From assembly GCA_903921835.1 (NCBI GenBank), contig CAIXRL010000321.1, positions 1 through 5,248 of the forward strand: 5,248 nucleotides of DNA, written 5' to 3'. Below are positions 1-4,812 of the stretch, piece by piece. The position numbers and the translations under genes are program-made. Source of the stretch: Candidatus Eiseniibacteriota bacterium (GTDB lineage: Bacteria > Eisenbacteria > RBG-16-71-46). Position 1 is the first letter of the stretch, and each line of letters starts with the position of its first letter. The notes beneath the pieces were generated by a model, which made no database searches, was not told the DNA's origin, and saw nothing but the letters and a program-made list of their open reading frames with translations.

Positions 1-129
1 CTTCCGGCAATGTTCATACGACCAAGATGCCGCTGTGGACAACTGCCGAAGGGACACCCGTCCACCCGTGGGATTATCGGTGCCGGCCATCTTCTGTCGG
101 ATGATCTCCGCGTACTGCGATCTGCCCAT
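1..129 (-). CDS. N-terminal part of a small helix-turn-helix-like protein, runs off the window
   Basis: This frame opens with ATG at 129 and is still open at base 1, giving 43 codons. The start is well supported by a strong Shine-Dalgarno (AGGAGG, 138-143) eight bases upstream. The N-terminus is MGRSQYAEIIRQKMAG; from about residue 28 the segment VSLRQLSTAASWSYEHCRK has the spacing of a helix-turn-helix, resembling the first helices of small phage or plasmid DNA-binding proteins. It lies 36 bases after the stop of the gene remnant ending at 166 and on the same strand, so the two were probably one operon. Base composition here is milder than in the transposon, as expected for host sequence. 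The helix-turn-helix reading is an inference from a partial sequence. The gene itself is likely real, but its function is unknown. Confidence 0.6.
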   Translation of the reverse strand, partial: MGRSQYAEIIRQKMAGTDNPTGGRVSLRQLSTAASWSYEHCRK

Positions 130-137
130 CTTCTTCA

Positions 138-143
138 CCTCCT
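138..143 (-). promoter_or_regulatory. Strong Shine-Dalgarno of the helix-turn-helix-like gene
   Basis: On the minus strand the bases read AGGAGGTGAAGAAG followed by ATG, giving a full AGGAGG core eight bases before the start codon at 129. It is the best ribosome binding site in the window and fixes the start of that partial gene. Confidence 0.65.
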
Positions 144-165
144 GGAACGGTATCTCGAATGCTGA

Positions 166-288
166 CTAGCGCTTTGACGACTTGCTGTCGTCCTGCTCTG
201 GCTCGAGAAGACCCAGGAGCCGTCCGATCAGGTCCGCGCAAGGGTGGCGGTCATCGACCGCGACGATCGCCCTTCGCCGCTGCCGAGA
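166..288 (-). pseudogene. 3' remnant of an unrecognised gene cut by the transposon's left end
   Basis: The last 40 codons of a minus-strand frame lie outside the left inverted-repeat end and stop with TAG at 168-166. The remnant reads SRQRRRAIVAVDD, then a hydrophobic DLIGRLLGLL stretch and a polar tail ending EQDDSKSSKR. It sits 36 bases upstream of a gene with a strong ribosome binding site, which supports it as the true end of a host gene. The frame stays open far into the transposon, but there it is only the antisense-like shadow of the primase gene and is rich in Arg, Pro and Ala. I do not recognise the family. It does not look like the C-terminal half expected for the DUF4143-type ATPase on the other flank, so it may derive from a different gene. 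Confidence 0.4.
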
Positions 289-309
289 ATTGACCCACTC
301 CTGCTCGGC
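286..309 (+). repeat. Left terminal inverted repeat of the transposon
   Basis: AGAATTGACCC (286-296), five variable bases, then TGCTCGGC (302-309) match the reverse complement of 4789-4812 at all 19 fixed positions. Weaker similarity continues on both sides: outward CTTC-CCGCT at about 272-281 resembles the other flank, and inward there is another AGAA. IS21-family ends usually carry one or more binding sites for IstA, and this repeat is the likely site. Confidence 0.75.
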
Positions 310-449
310 AGAAGCGGACCAAGCAAGAAACAGGAATGCGAGCAGCGTCGGGCGGGACCGGTGGGTGCCGGGAGAAACACGCCGAGGGGCGAGGGCCTGA
401 TGTCTCTCCCCCCCGGGGGGGGCGCGTGGAGGGCGTGGCGTCGGGGCGA
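310..449. other. Non-coding tail of the transposon with a C7G7 palindrome
   Basis: This stretch lies between the left inverted repeat and the stop codon of the primase gene. I see no gene in it. It holds the perfect palindrome CCCCCCCGGGGGGG at 408-421. That could fold downstream of the primase mRNA but has no proper loop and no following T-run, so I do not call it a terminator. The homopolymer runs are also places where sequencing errors occur. Confidence 0.4.
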
Positions 450-1217
450 TCAGCGGGAGCGTCGCGCGACGTGCTGCCGCGCGCGTTCGAGGGTGCGCTG
501 CGCGTAGCGTTCGGCATCGGGCCCGCGGCGTGGCCGCGCGCGATCGACGAGGCGGCAGTAGATGGTGTGCGGGTCGTGGTGCCGTTCGAGGCGCGTACAG
601 ACCCATGCCCAATCCTGGCCGGACGGCGAGGTGTCGCGTCCGGCGTCTGTCCCCGGGGGGCGCGTGGGGGACGGTCGTGGTCGCCGTGTAGCCGTCGGGT
701 CCTCCCCGACGGTCCAGGGGCGATTCACGTGCGAGGCGGCCCGGACGTTCACCCAGCAGCCGCCGCGCTTCCAGTTTTTGAAACCGGCGAGTCGTCCGAG
801 GTGCTCGCCCGACACGGAGCCGGGATCGGCGTCCAGCCTCGCGATCCACGCCCGCTGCATGTGCTGCCGTTCGTCCTCGGTGAGGGCGCGGTCGCAGCGG
901 ATCCAGACATGACAGCCGCCCACCGGCGAGGTCTCCACGAGCAACGCGTCGAGATCGCCGGCGAGAGCCTGCGCGCGGTTGACGACGACGTCGTCGAGGA
1001 AGAGGAGGGGCCACGGGGTGCCGCGGGCCGGGCGGATATAGATGTCGGCCTGCTGCGCATTCTCGGCGCGCGCCCAGGCGAGCGGGAGCGCGTCGAGCGG
1101 GCGGTTCCGGTGCCACAGCATGGCGCCACTCGGTCGGCGGACCGCCAGGTCCGCGCGGTCGATGCCGGCGCCGGCCCACCACTGGAGCATCGCCTGCGTG
1201 TGCGCGCTCGCGGGCAT
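450..1217 (-). CDS. RepB-type DNA primase (archaeo-eukaryotic primase superfamily)
   Basis: This 255-residue protein matches the RepB-type primase domain found in plasmid and phage replication proteins, which make short primers on single-stranded DNA. Visible motifs in order are LFLDD at 72-76 (metal-binding acidic pair), VETSP at 94-98 followed by CHVW at 102-105 (the conserved histidine of the nucleotide site), and GRLAGFKNWK at 141-150. After a Pro/Arg-rich linker (about 172-198), residues 199-246 form a small helical domain with SGQDWAWVC and YAQRT. This resembles the C-terminal helical domain that follows many primase cores. No helicase domain is present. ATG at 1217 follows the istB stop by 16 bases with only a weak ribosome binding site, so translation is probably coupled. 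Presence of the catalytic residues suggests an active enzyme. The role in the transposon, such as priming synthesis after transposition or a plasmid-like phase, is inference. Confidence 0.8.
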   Translation of the reverse strand: MPASAHTQAMLQWWAGAGIDRADLAVRRPSGAMLWHRNRPLDALPLAWARAENAQQADIYIRPARGTPWPLLFLDDVVVNRAQALAGDLDALLVETSPVGGCHVWIRCDRALTEDERQHMQRAWIARLDADPGSVSGEHLGRLAGFKNWKRGGCWVNVRAASHVNRPWTVGEDPTATRRPRPSPTRPPGTDAGRDTSPSGQDWAWVCTRLERHHDPHTIYCRLVDRARPRRGPDAERYAQRTLERARQHVARRSR

Positions 1218-1233
1218 GGTCAGGGCTCGAGCG

Positions 1234-1959
1234 CTACCCTTGGACGGCGCGCAGTGACGGGCCGTCGATCCGTACGGTATGGCAGCGGTGACGCAACCGG
1301 CTCAGGAGCGCGTCGACGAGGGCGGGATTGCCGAGGAGGCCGGGCCATTCGGCATAGTCCAAGTTCGTCGTGATGATCGTGGGCCGTCGGAGATAGCGTT
1401 CTTCCATCAGCTTGAAGAAGATGTTCGTTTGCTCGGGCCGGAGATTGAGGTACCCGAGCTCATCGACCAGCAGGACGTCGATCCGGGCGAGACGCGCGAG
1501 CAGGCGGCGCGAGGATCGATCCGCCAGCGACGCGTACATCTCGTCGAAGAGGTCCTGGGCGCGGACAAACAGCGCGCGGTAGCCGTTCTGGATCGCTTTG
1601 AGTACGAGCGCCGACGCGAGCCCCGTTTTGCCCACGCCCGTGTTCCCGATGAAAACGAGATTCTCGGCCTTCGGAATGAAATCGAGGTCGGCCAGCGTGC
1701 GCAGTTGACGCGGGTTCACGCCGGGCTGCTGTTTGAAGGGAAAGCTCTCCAAGGTCCACGCCTGCGGGATCTTCGCCTGCTTGATGCGCCAGGCGAGCGC
1801 CGTTTCCTGCCGGTGATGCCACTGTGCCCGCAGGAGGCGCGCCAGGAAATCACTCGGGCTGCGCTGCGCCTGGTCAGTCTCGGCGAGTTCGGCATCGAGG
1901 ATCTGCGCGATGTGCCCGAGGTGCAGGTTCTTCAGCAGTTGGGCGAGTTCCTCAGTCAT
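1234..1959 (-). CDS. istB: IstB-like AAA+ ATPase, IS21 transposition helper
   Basis: IstB is the ATPase that remodels target DNA and recruits the IstA transposase in IS21 elements. From the chosen start the protein has 241 residues, close to the usual 240-260. The N-terminal helical part (about 1-75) includes LLKNLHLGHIAQIL. The AAA+ core has Walker A GNTGVGKT at 105-112, Walker B VLLVDE at 162-167 and the sensor segment TIITTNLDYAEW. It ends with LLSRLRHRCHTVRIDG, the usual arginine-rich finish. Three ATG codons occur in a row (1965, 1962, 1959); the third is preferred because GGAGG (1970-1966) lies six bases before it. The gene overlaps the end of istA by 8 bases and is followed 16 bases later by the primase, so translation is probably coupled. 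Family assignment is secure; only the choice among the three starts is uncertain. Confidence 0.93.
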   Translation of the reverse strand: MTEELAQLLKNLHLGHIAQILDAELAETDQAQRSPSDFLARLLRAQWHHRQETALAWRIKQAKIPQAWTLESFPFKQQPGVNPRQLRTLADLDFIPKAENLVFIGNTGVGKTGLASALVLKAIQNGYRALFVRAQDLFDEMYASLADRSSRRLLARLARIDVLLVDELGYLNLRPEQTNIFFKLMEERYLRRPTIITTNLDYAEWPGLLGNPALVDALLSRLRHRCHTVRIDGPSLRAVQG

Positions 1960-3358
1960 CATCATCCTCCCCCGGGGCCGGCACCACGAAGTAGTCGTGC
2001 GCGATCCGTTGCAGCACCATGCGCTCCAGCCGCTCGAGATCGTAGAGGCCGTAGTCGGCGGCGGCCGCGACGGCCGCCAGCAGCGGCGCGCGCGGATAGT
2101 CCCGGACCATCCCGAGCAGCCGGCGCAGGACGCGGGGCACCCGGCCGGCCGCGTGCGGTTTGATCGCGGTGAGGTAGCGCGCGAGCCGGGGCTCGAGCCG
2201 CAGGAGCGTGACTTCGTCCGGCAAGGGCTCGCGCGGCGGACGGGGCGCCCCGCGCGCGGGGCGATGCGCCGGCGCCGTCACGCAGCCGGTCGCGCCGTCG
2301 AGCACCTTGGCGTGCGTGGCGATGAGCCGCGGGCCCTGAAAGATCTCGATCGTGGCCTTCGCCTCCCGCACTTCGACGTCGCGGCCAATCAGCGCGAAGG
2401 GTACCGAGTAGCGCGTCCGATCGACATGGACGTAGCCCGCGGTATCGACGATCCGATGATGGAGCTGATAGACCGCGGGGACCCACACCGGCAGCGGCGT
2501 CAGCTGGGGGCGCTCCACGGCGAAGAGCTCGCGAGGACTGGCGTGCAGATGGCGGGCGACGGTGGCGTTGACCCGATCGCACCACGCGAGGGCCTGCTGG
2601 TTCAGGTCGGTCCAATCCGCAAAGGTGCGCCCGGCGAGAAAGTTGTGCTCGATGAAATGGAAGGGCCGTTCGACGCGGGCCGACCGGTTGGCGTGGCCCT
2701 TTTCGTGCGCGCGAAACCGGAAGCCGAAGCGTTCGGCGAAGGCGGCCATCTCGGGGACGGGCACCATCTCCGCGCCGGTGCCGCGCAGGACGACGACATG
2801 CGTGTTGTCGATCATGCACGTCCCACACGCGCCGCCGACGTACTGCAGGGCGTCGGTGAGAAACACCTTGCACCAGAAGCGCGTGAAGGCCGGATAGATC
2901 TGCACGTAGATCAGCCGCGAGTAACACAGGACGAGCGACGCCGTCTGCATCAGCCGCCCCTGGCCGCCGATCGTCACCCGATGCGGTGACGTGTCGTGTT
3001 GCATCTCCTGGCCCGCGTCGAAGGTATACACGCCGGCCGGCGTGATTGGCTCGGTGCCGATGCCATGGCGACGGCAGAAACCGGTCACCGCCTGGTACGA
3101 CAGGGTCGCCCCCCGGGCGCGGAGTTCCTCGTGGACGCGCACCAGGTTGCCCTGGCACGACACGTAGAGCTGACGGATGTCGTCCACATAGGGATCGGCC
3201 TTCTCGGCGCGCGCCAGCGTCGGTACGCTCGCCGTGCCCGCCGCCAGCACCGCGCGCACCGCGCCGCGCGACAGGCGCAGGGCCCGGGCAACGGCGCGGA
3301 CGCCCTGGCCCTGTCGGTGGAGTTCAAGCACGGCCGTGCGTTGGCTCTGATCCAGCAT
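1952..3358 (-). CDS. istA: IstA-like DDE transposase of the IS21 family
   Basis: IstA cuts and joins transposon ends. The 468-residue protein has an N-terminal helix-turn-helix (about 19-41, VRAVARALRLSRGAVRAVL) and a retroviral-integrase-like catalytic core. The likely catalytic residues are Asp122 in QHDTS, Asp184 in MIDNTHVVV and Glu230 in ARVERP; the last segment is the equivalent of the KGKVER motif seen in relatives. A Mu-type beta-barrel follows (about 318-365, with HVDRTRYSVPFALIGRDVEV), and the chain ends in an acidic GEDDDD tail. The frame is open to 3397, but ATG at 3358 has AGGAG seven bases upstream and gives the expected MLDQSQR start. The gene overlaps the end of the parB-like gene by 35 bases and istB by 8 bases, so all three are likely one transcript. 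All three DDE residues are present, suggesting an active enzyme. Confidence 0.93.
   Translation of the reverse strand: MLDQSQRTAVLELHRQGQGVRAVARALRLSRGAVRAVLAAGTASVPTLARAEKADPYVDDIRQLYVSCQGNLVRVHEELRARGATLSYQAVTGFCRRHGIGTEPITPAGVYTFDAGQEMQHDTSPHRVTIGGQGRLMQTASLVLCYSRLIYVQIYPAFTRFWCKVFLTDALQYVGGACGTCMIDNTHVVVLRGTGAEMVPVPEMAAFAERFGFRFRAHEKGHANRSARVERPFHFIEHNFLAGRTFADWTDLNQQALAWCDRVNATVARHLHASPRELFAVERPQLTPLPVWVPAVYQLHHRIVDTAGYVHVDRTRYSVPFALIGRDVEVREAKATIEIFQGPRLIATHAKVLDGATGCVTAPAHRPARGAPRPPREPLPDEVTLLRLEPRLARYLTAIKPHAAGRVPRVLRRLLGMVRDYPRAPLLAAVAAAADYGLYDLERLERMVLQRIAHDYFVVPAPGEDDDD
1966..1970 (-). promoter_or_regulatory. Shine-Dalgarno of istB embedded in the istA end
   Basis: The minus strand reads GGGGGAGG directly before ATGATGATGAC. 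The same bases encode the acidic tail of IstA (GAT GAT GAT GAC then the TGA stop) in another frame. GGAGG sits six bases before the third ATG (1959), adjacent to the first and three bases from the second, so it favours the third. The arrangement points to termination-reinitiation coupling between istA and istB. Confidence 0.55.
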
Positions 3359-4220
3359 CGGGTCGCTCCTGGTCCCAGCGGTGAAACAGCGCCGCACAGT
3401 CCGCGCGCGCGTCCTGCATGGCGAGGACGGCCGCGTGGTCCGCGAGCACGCGCGGCGGGCCGGCCCGCTCGCGCAGCCGGCGGTGGGCCCGGCGCGCGAG
3501 GCCGGCCAAGGCGCGCAGGTCGTCGGCCAAGCGGGGTGCGCCGCCGGGGACGGGCCGCGTCACGACCTGCGCGTGCGCCCGCAGCGCGAGCCGCGGGTCG
3601 GTCACCAGCAGCGTGCGCAGCTCCTCACTCCCGTCCTGCCACAGCGCATACACGTCCCCCACCTGCCGCGTCGACAGCTGCGCCCGCGCGATCGCCCCCG
3701 CCAGCGTCAGGCACGCCGCGCGGTTGGCGCGCGCCAAGGGCACGAGGTACTTCATCGCGGCGTGCGGCGCGAGGCGGCCCGTGCGCACGAGGATCTGGAT
3801 CGGCTCGGGCAGGTCCTTCACCAGCGCCAGCCGTCGCGAGACCCAGCTGGGCGTCTTGTCCAAGCGACGGCCCAGTTCCTCGAGCGAGAGGGCGAAGCGC
3901 GCCCGGAGCGCGTCGAGCATCCAGCCCTGCGCCAACGGCCCCGCCGGATCCGCCGCGCGCATCACGTGCTCCAGCACCACCGCCTCGGCTTCCTCGATCG
4001 CCCACACCGTGGCCCGCACCGTGTCGTGGGCCAAGCGCTGCAGCGCCCGGACGCGCTTGTACCCGTCAACCAGGACGAACGGCGCGTCCGCTGCGACCAC
4101 CACTACCGGCAGCAATTGCCCGTGGTCGGCCAGCGACGCCAGCAGCTGCCGTTCCTTGCGCACGTGCCGCGTGCGCAGCGCGTCGTACCGAAGGTCGAGT
4201 TGGTGAAATTCCAAGTCCAT
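3324..4220 (-). CDS. ParB/Spo0J-like protein encoded by the transposon
   Basis: This 298-residue protein has the two domains of ParB-family proteins, which load on DNA at parS-like sites and, in well-studied cases, use CTP to slide as clamps. The N-terminal domain (about 10-75) has the conserved GQLLPV segment at 34-39 and GYKRVRAL at 53-60, the counterpart of the GERRxRA nucleotide-binding motif. A helix-turn-helix follows at about 112-133 (LSLEELGRRLDKTPSWVSRRLA). The rest is helical, Arg/Ala-rich and not recognised; I cannot identify a standard dimerisation domain. No parA-like ATPase is present in the window, so classical partition is unlikely unless a partner acts in trans. ATG at 4220 is the first start; its ribosome binding site is weak. 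The gene follows the 69-base array and overlaps istA by 35 bases. Its DNA target and role, such as autoregulation, target choice or maintenance, are inferred only. Confidence 0.85.
   Translation of the reverse strand: MDLEFHQLDLRYDALRTRHVRKERQLLASLADHGQLLPVVVVAADAPFVLVDGYKRVRALQRLAHDTVRATVWAIEEAEAVVLEHVMRAADPAGPLAQGWMLDALRARFALSLEELGRRLDKTPSWVSRRLALVKDLPEPIQILVRTGRLAPHAAMKYLVPLARANRAACLTLAGAIARAQLSTRQVGDVYALWQDGSEELRTLLVTDPRLALRAHAQVVTRPVPGGAPRLADDLRALAGLARRAHRRLRERAGPPRVLADHAAVLAMQDARADCAALFHRWDQERPDAGSEPTHGRA
3366..3370 (-). promoter_or_regulatory. Shine-Dalgarno that decides the istA start
   Basis: AGGAG on the minus strand lies seven bases upstream of ATG at 3358, inside the 3' end of the parB-like gene. 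It supports the start at 3358 over the longer in-frame start at 3397, whose extra 13 residues (MRRCFTAGTRSDP) do not look like the usual IstA N-terminus. Confidence 0.55.
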
Positions 4221-4399
4221 GCGCCCGTCGTCCGACGGTGCGTTCAGCCTCGCATGGTCCGGGACTGGTCTTGCGCGGCCCCCCGGGCATGTCGGCCCGC
4301 AACACCCTATTCCGCATGGAGTTACGTCTCACACTGGTCTTGCTGACCCACTCGGGGAAGTCGGCCCGGATCTCCTGCAGGGTCAACGACTTCCCTGCC
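4221..4399. other. Spacer between the zinc-finger and parB-like genes, filled by repeat units
   Basis: No gene is supported in these 179 bases. Units 1 and 2 of the 69-base array occupy most of the space (4264-4399), and a short inverted repeat lies next to the parB-like start. Open frames cross it on both strands, but they are long only because GC-rich sequence has few stops. No convincing promoter pair is visible, although the parB-istA-istB-primase operon may start here. Confidence 0.5.
4225..4238. promoter_or_regulatory. Short inverted repeat beside the parB-like start codon
   Basis: CCGTCG and CGACGG face each other across two bases, four bases upstream of the parB-like ATG. It could be an operator for a dimeric regulator or a hairpin limiting translation, which would fit the weak ribosome binding site. 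In sequence this GC-rich a six-base inverted repeat can arise by chance. Confidence 0.25.
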
Positions 4400-4510
4400 T
4401 CACGGGTCTTGCGCGGCCGTGAGCAGCACTCGGCCCAAGTGGCCCAGAAAATCGGAGCCGACCACCCCAAACGTGTCTTGCGCGAGATCCCAGGGAAGCG
4501 AGGAGAGCGG
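4264..4510 (+). repeat. Degenerate 69-base tandem repeat array, four units
   Basis: GTCTTG occurs at 4268, 4337, 4406 and 4475, exactly 69 bases apart each time. I find only one other copy on either strand of the window (3853). The first seven bases (GTCTTGC) are identical in all units, usually followed by GCG. A second block starting 24 bases after the first G reads TCGGCCC in units 1, 2 and 3, and GGGAAG just before that block recurs in units 2 and 4. ACTG, ACTG, ACGG and ACGT precede the four copies. By hand, units 1 and 2 match at 41 of 69 positions and units 1 and 3 at 32 of 69. Units 3 and 4 lie in the 3' end of the zinc-finger gene, units 1 and 2 in the spacer before the parB-like gene. 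It could be a protein-binding array or a diverged 23-codon duplication. Confidence 0.65.
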
Positions 4511-4747
4511 CGGAGGCAGGACGAGCGGAGGCGGCGGGCGACCGGTGCCAGCGGTCAGGCGGCGGCGCTGCAGACGGTGCGCCGTGAAGTAGTCAGGATT
4601 GCGCCGACGCCACGCGGCTTGCGTCTGCGCGCGCCGCGCCGTCTGGCAGGCCGGCGCCGAACACGCCCGCTGACGAACCCCGACATGCCGGTCCGGGACG
4701 AACCAGCGACGGCAGATGCAGCACGGGCGCGTCCTGAGCATCCGCAC
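4400..4747 (-). CDS. Small Cys4 zinc-finger-like protein of unknown function
   Basis: This 115-residue basic protein starts with a compact cysteine motif, C9-x2-C12 (CICRRWF) and C29-x4-C34 (ACSAPACQ), with Cys10 adjacent, followed by TARRAQTQAAWRRRNPDYF. That layout fits a zinc ribbon or small zinc finger followed by an Arg/Gln-rich helix, so nucleic-acid binding is likely. A Pro-rich linker (about 71-81) leads to a C-terminal helical part with PWDLAQDTFG and FLGHLGRVLLTAAQDP. I recall similar small Cys-motif proteins of unknown role near IS21-type genes, but I cannot verify that here. The frame starts at GTG 4747; ATG at 4741, two codons later, is an equally good start. No clear ribosome binding site is seen. 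The C-terminal coding bases coincide with units 3 and 4 of the 69-base array, each encoding Ala-Gln-Asp. Confidence 0.7.
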   Translation of the reverse strand: MRMLRTRPCCICRRWFVPDRHVGVRQRACSAPACQTARRAQTQAAWRRRNPDYFTAHRLQRRRLTAGTGRPPPPLVLPPPLSSLPWDLAQDTFGVVGSDFLGHLGRVLLTAAQDP

Positions 4748-4764
4748 ATGCTGCGCCCCGCGGC

Positions 4765-4776
4765 CCCGACGTCGGG
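4765..4776. promoter_or_regulatory. Perfect 12-base palindrome in the leader of the element
   Basis: CCCGACGTCGGG lies between the right inverted repeat and the first gene of the element, about 18 bases before its start codon. Its position fits an operator or leader hairpin controlling the zinc-finger gene. The inverted repeat beside it also contains TTGACC pointing into the element, a possible -35 box, but no good -10 box follows at normal spacing. Confidence 0.3.
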
Positions 4777-4788
4777 TGGCCCATTCTC

Positions 4789-4812
4789 GCCGAGCACACC
4801 CGGGTCAATTCT
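4789..4812 (-). repeat. Right terminal inverted repeat of the transposon
   Basis: Read on the minus strand it is AGAATTGACCC (4812-4802), five variable bases, then TGCTCGGC (4796-4789), matching the left end at all 19 fixed positions. The TGA of its TGACCC forms the stop codon of the interrupted ATPase gene, which supports placement of the element's terminus at or near 4807. Confidence 0.75.

Larger units (their letters stand above)
291..4807 (-). mobile_element. IS21-type transposon carrying ParB-like, primase and zinc-finger genes
   Basis: The element contains an istA-istB pair, the hallmark of the IS21 family, plus three passenger genes on the same strand. Both boundaries carry AGAATTGACCC and TGCTCGGC separated by five bases, in inverted orientation. 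Taking TG...CA as the terminal dinucleotides, as is common in this family, gives ends at 291 and 4807 and a length of 4517 bases; counting the full match gives 286-4812. A standard IS21 element is roughly 2-2.5 kb, so this one is about twice the usual size. No clear direct target duplication is visible. The ParB-like, transposase, helper and primase frames are intact, with key residues in place. The exact end bases are inferred, since the inverted match continues a few bases outward on both sides. Confidence 0.75.

Noticed and set aside
408..421. Rho-independent terminator after the primase gene
   Set aside because: The palindrome has no natural loop and is not followed by a T-run on the minus strand.
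289..1182. The upstream part of the 338-codon minus frame that ends at 166
   Set aside because: Inside the transposon this frame runs in a different phase from the primase and is Arg/Pro-rich without domains. Only the portion outside the left end is kept as a possible gene remnant.
336..1373. A 345-codon plus-strand frame opposite the primase gene
   Set aside because: Antisense shadow with low-complexity Arg/Gly/Ala content; the minus strand carries a primase with catalytic motifs in order.
4066..4470. A 134-codon minus frame spanning the array and the parB-like start
   Set aside because: It overlaps both the zinc-finger gene and the parB-like gene in another phase, has no domain, and its apparent 23-residue periodicity follows from the 69-base DNA repeat.
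4264..4510. CRISPR array (roughly 32-base conserved part with 37-base variable part)
   Set aside because: The repeats are too degenerate, there are only four, half of them lie inside a gene, the variable parts of units 1 and 2 still resemble each other, and no cas gene is present.
4788..4812. Promoter formed by TTGACC in the right inverted repeat
   Set aside because: A -35-like box faces into the element, but the best -10-like sequence (GAGAAT) is only about 14 bases away and weak, so no promoter is called.
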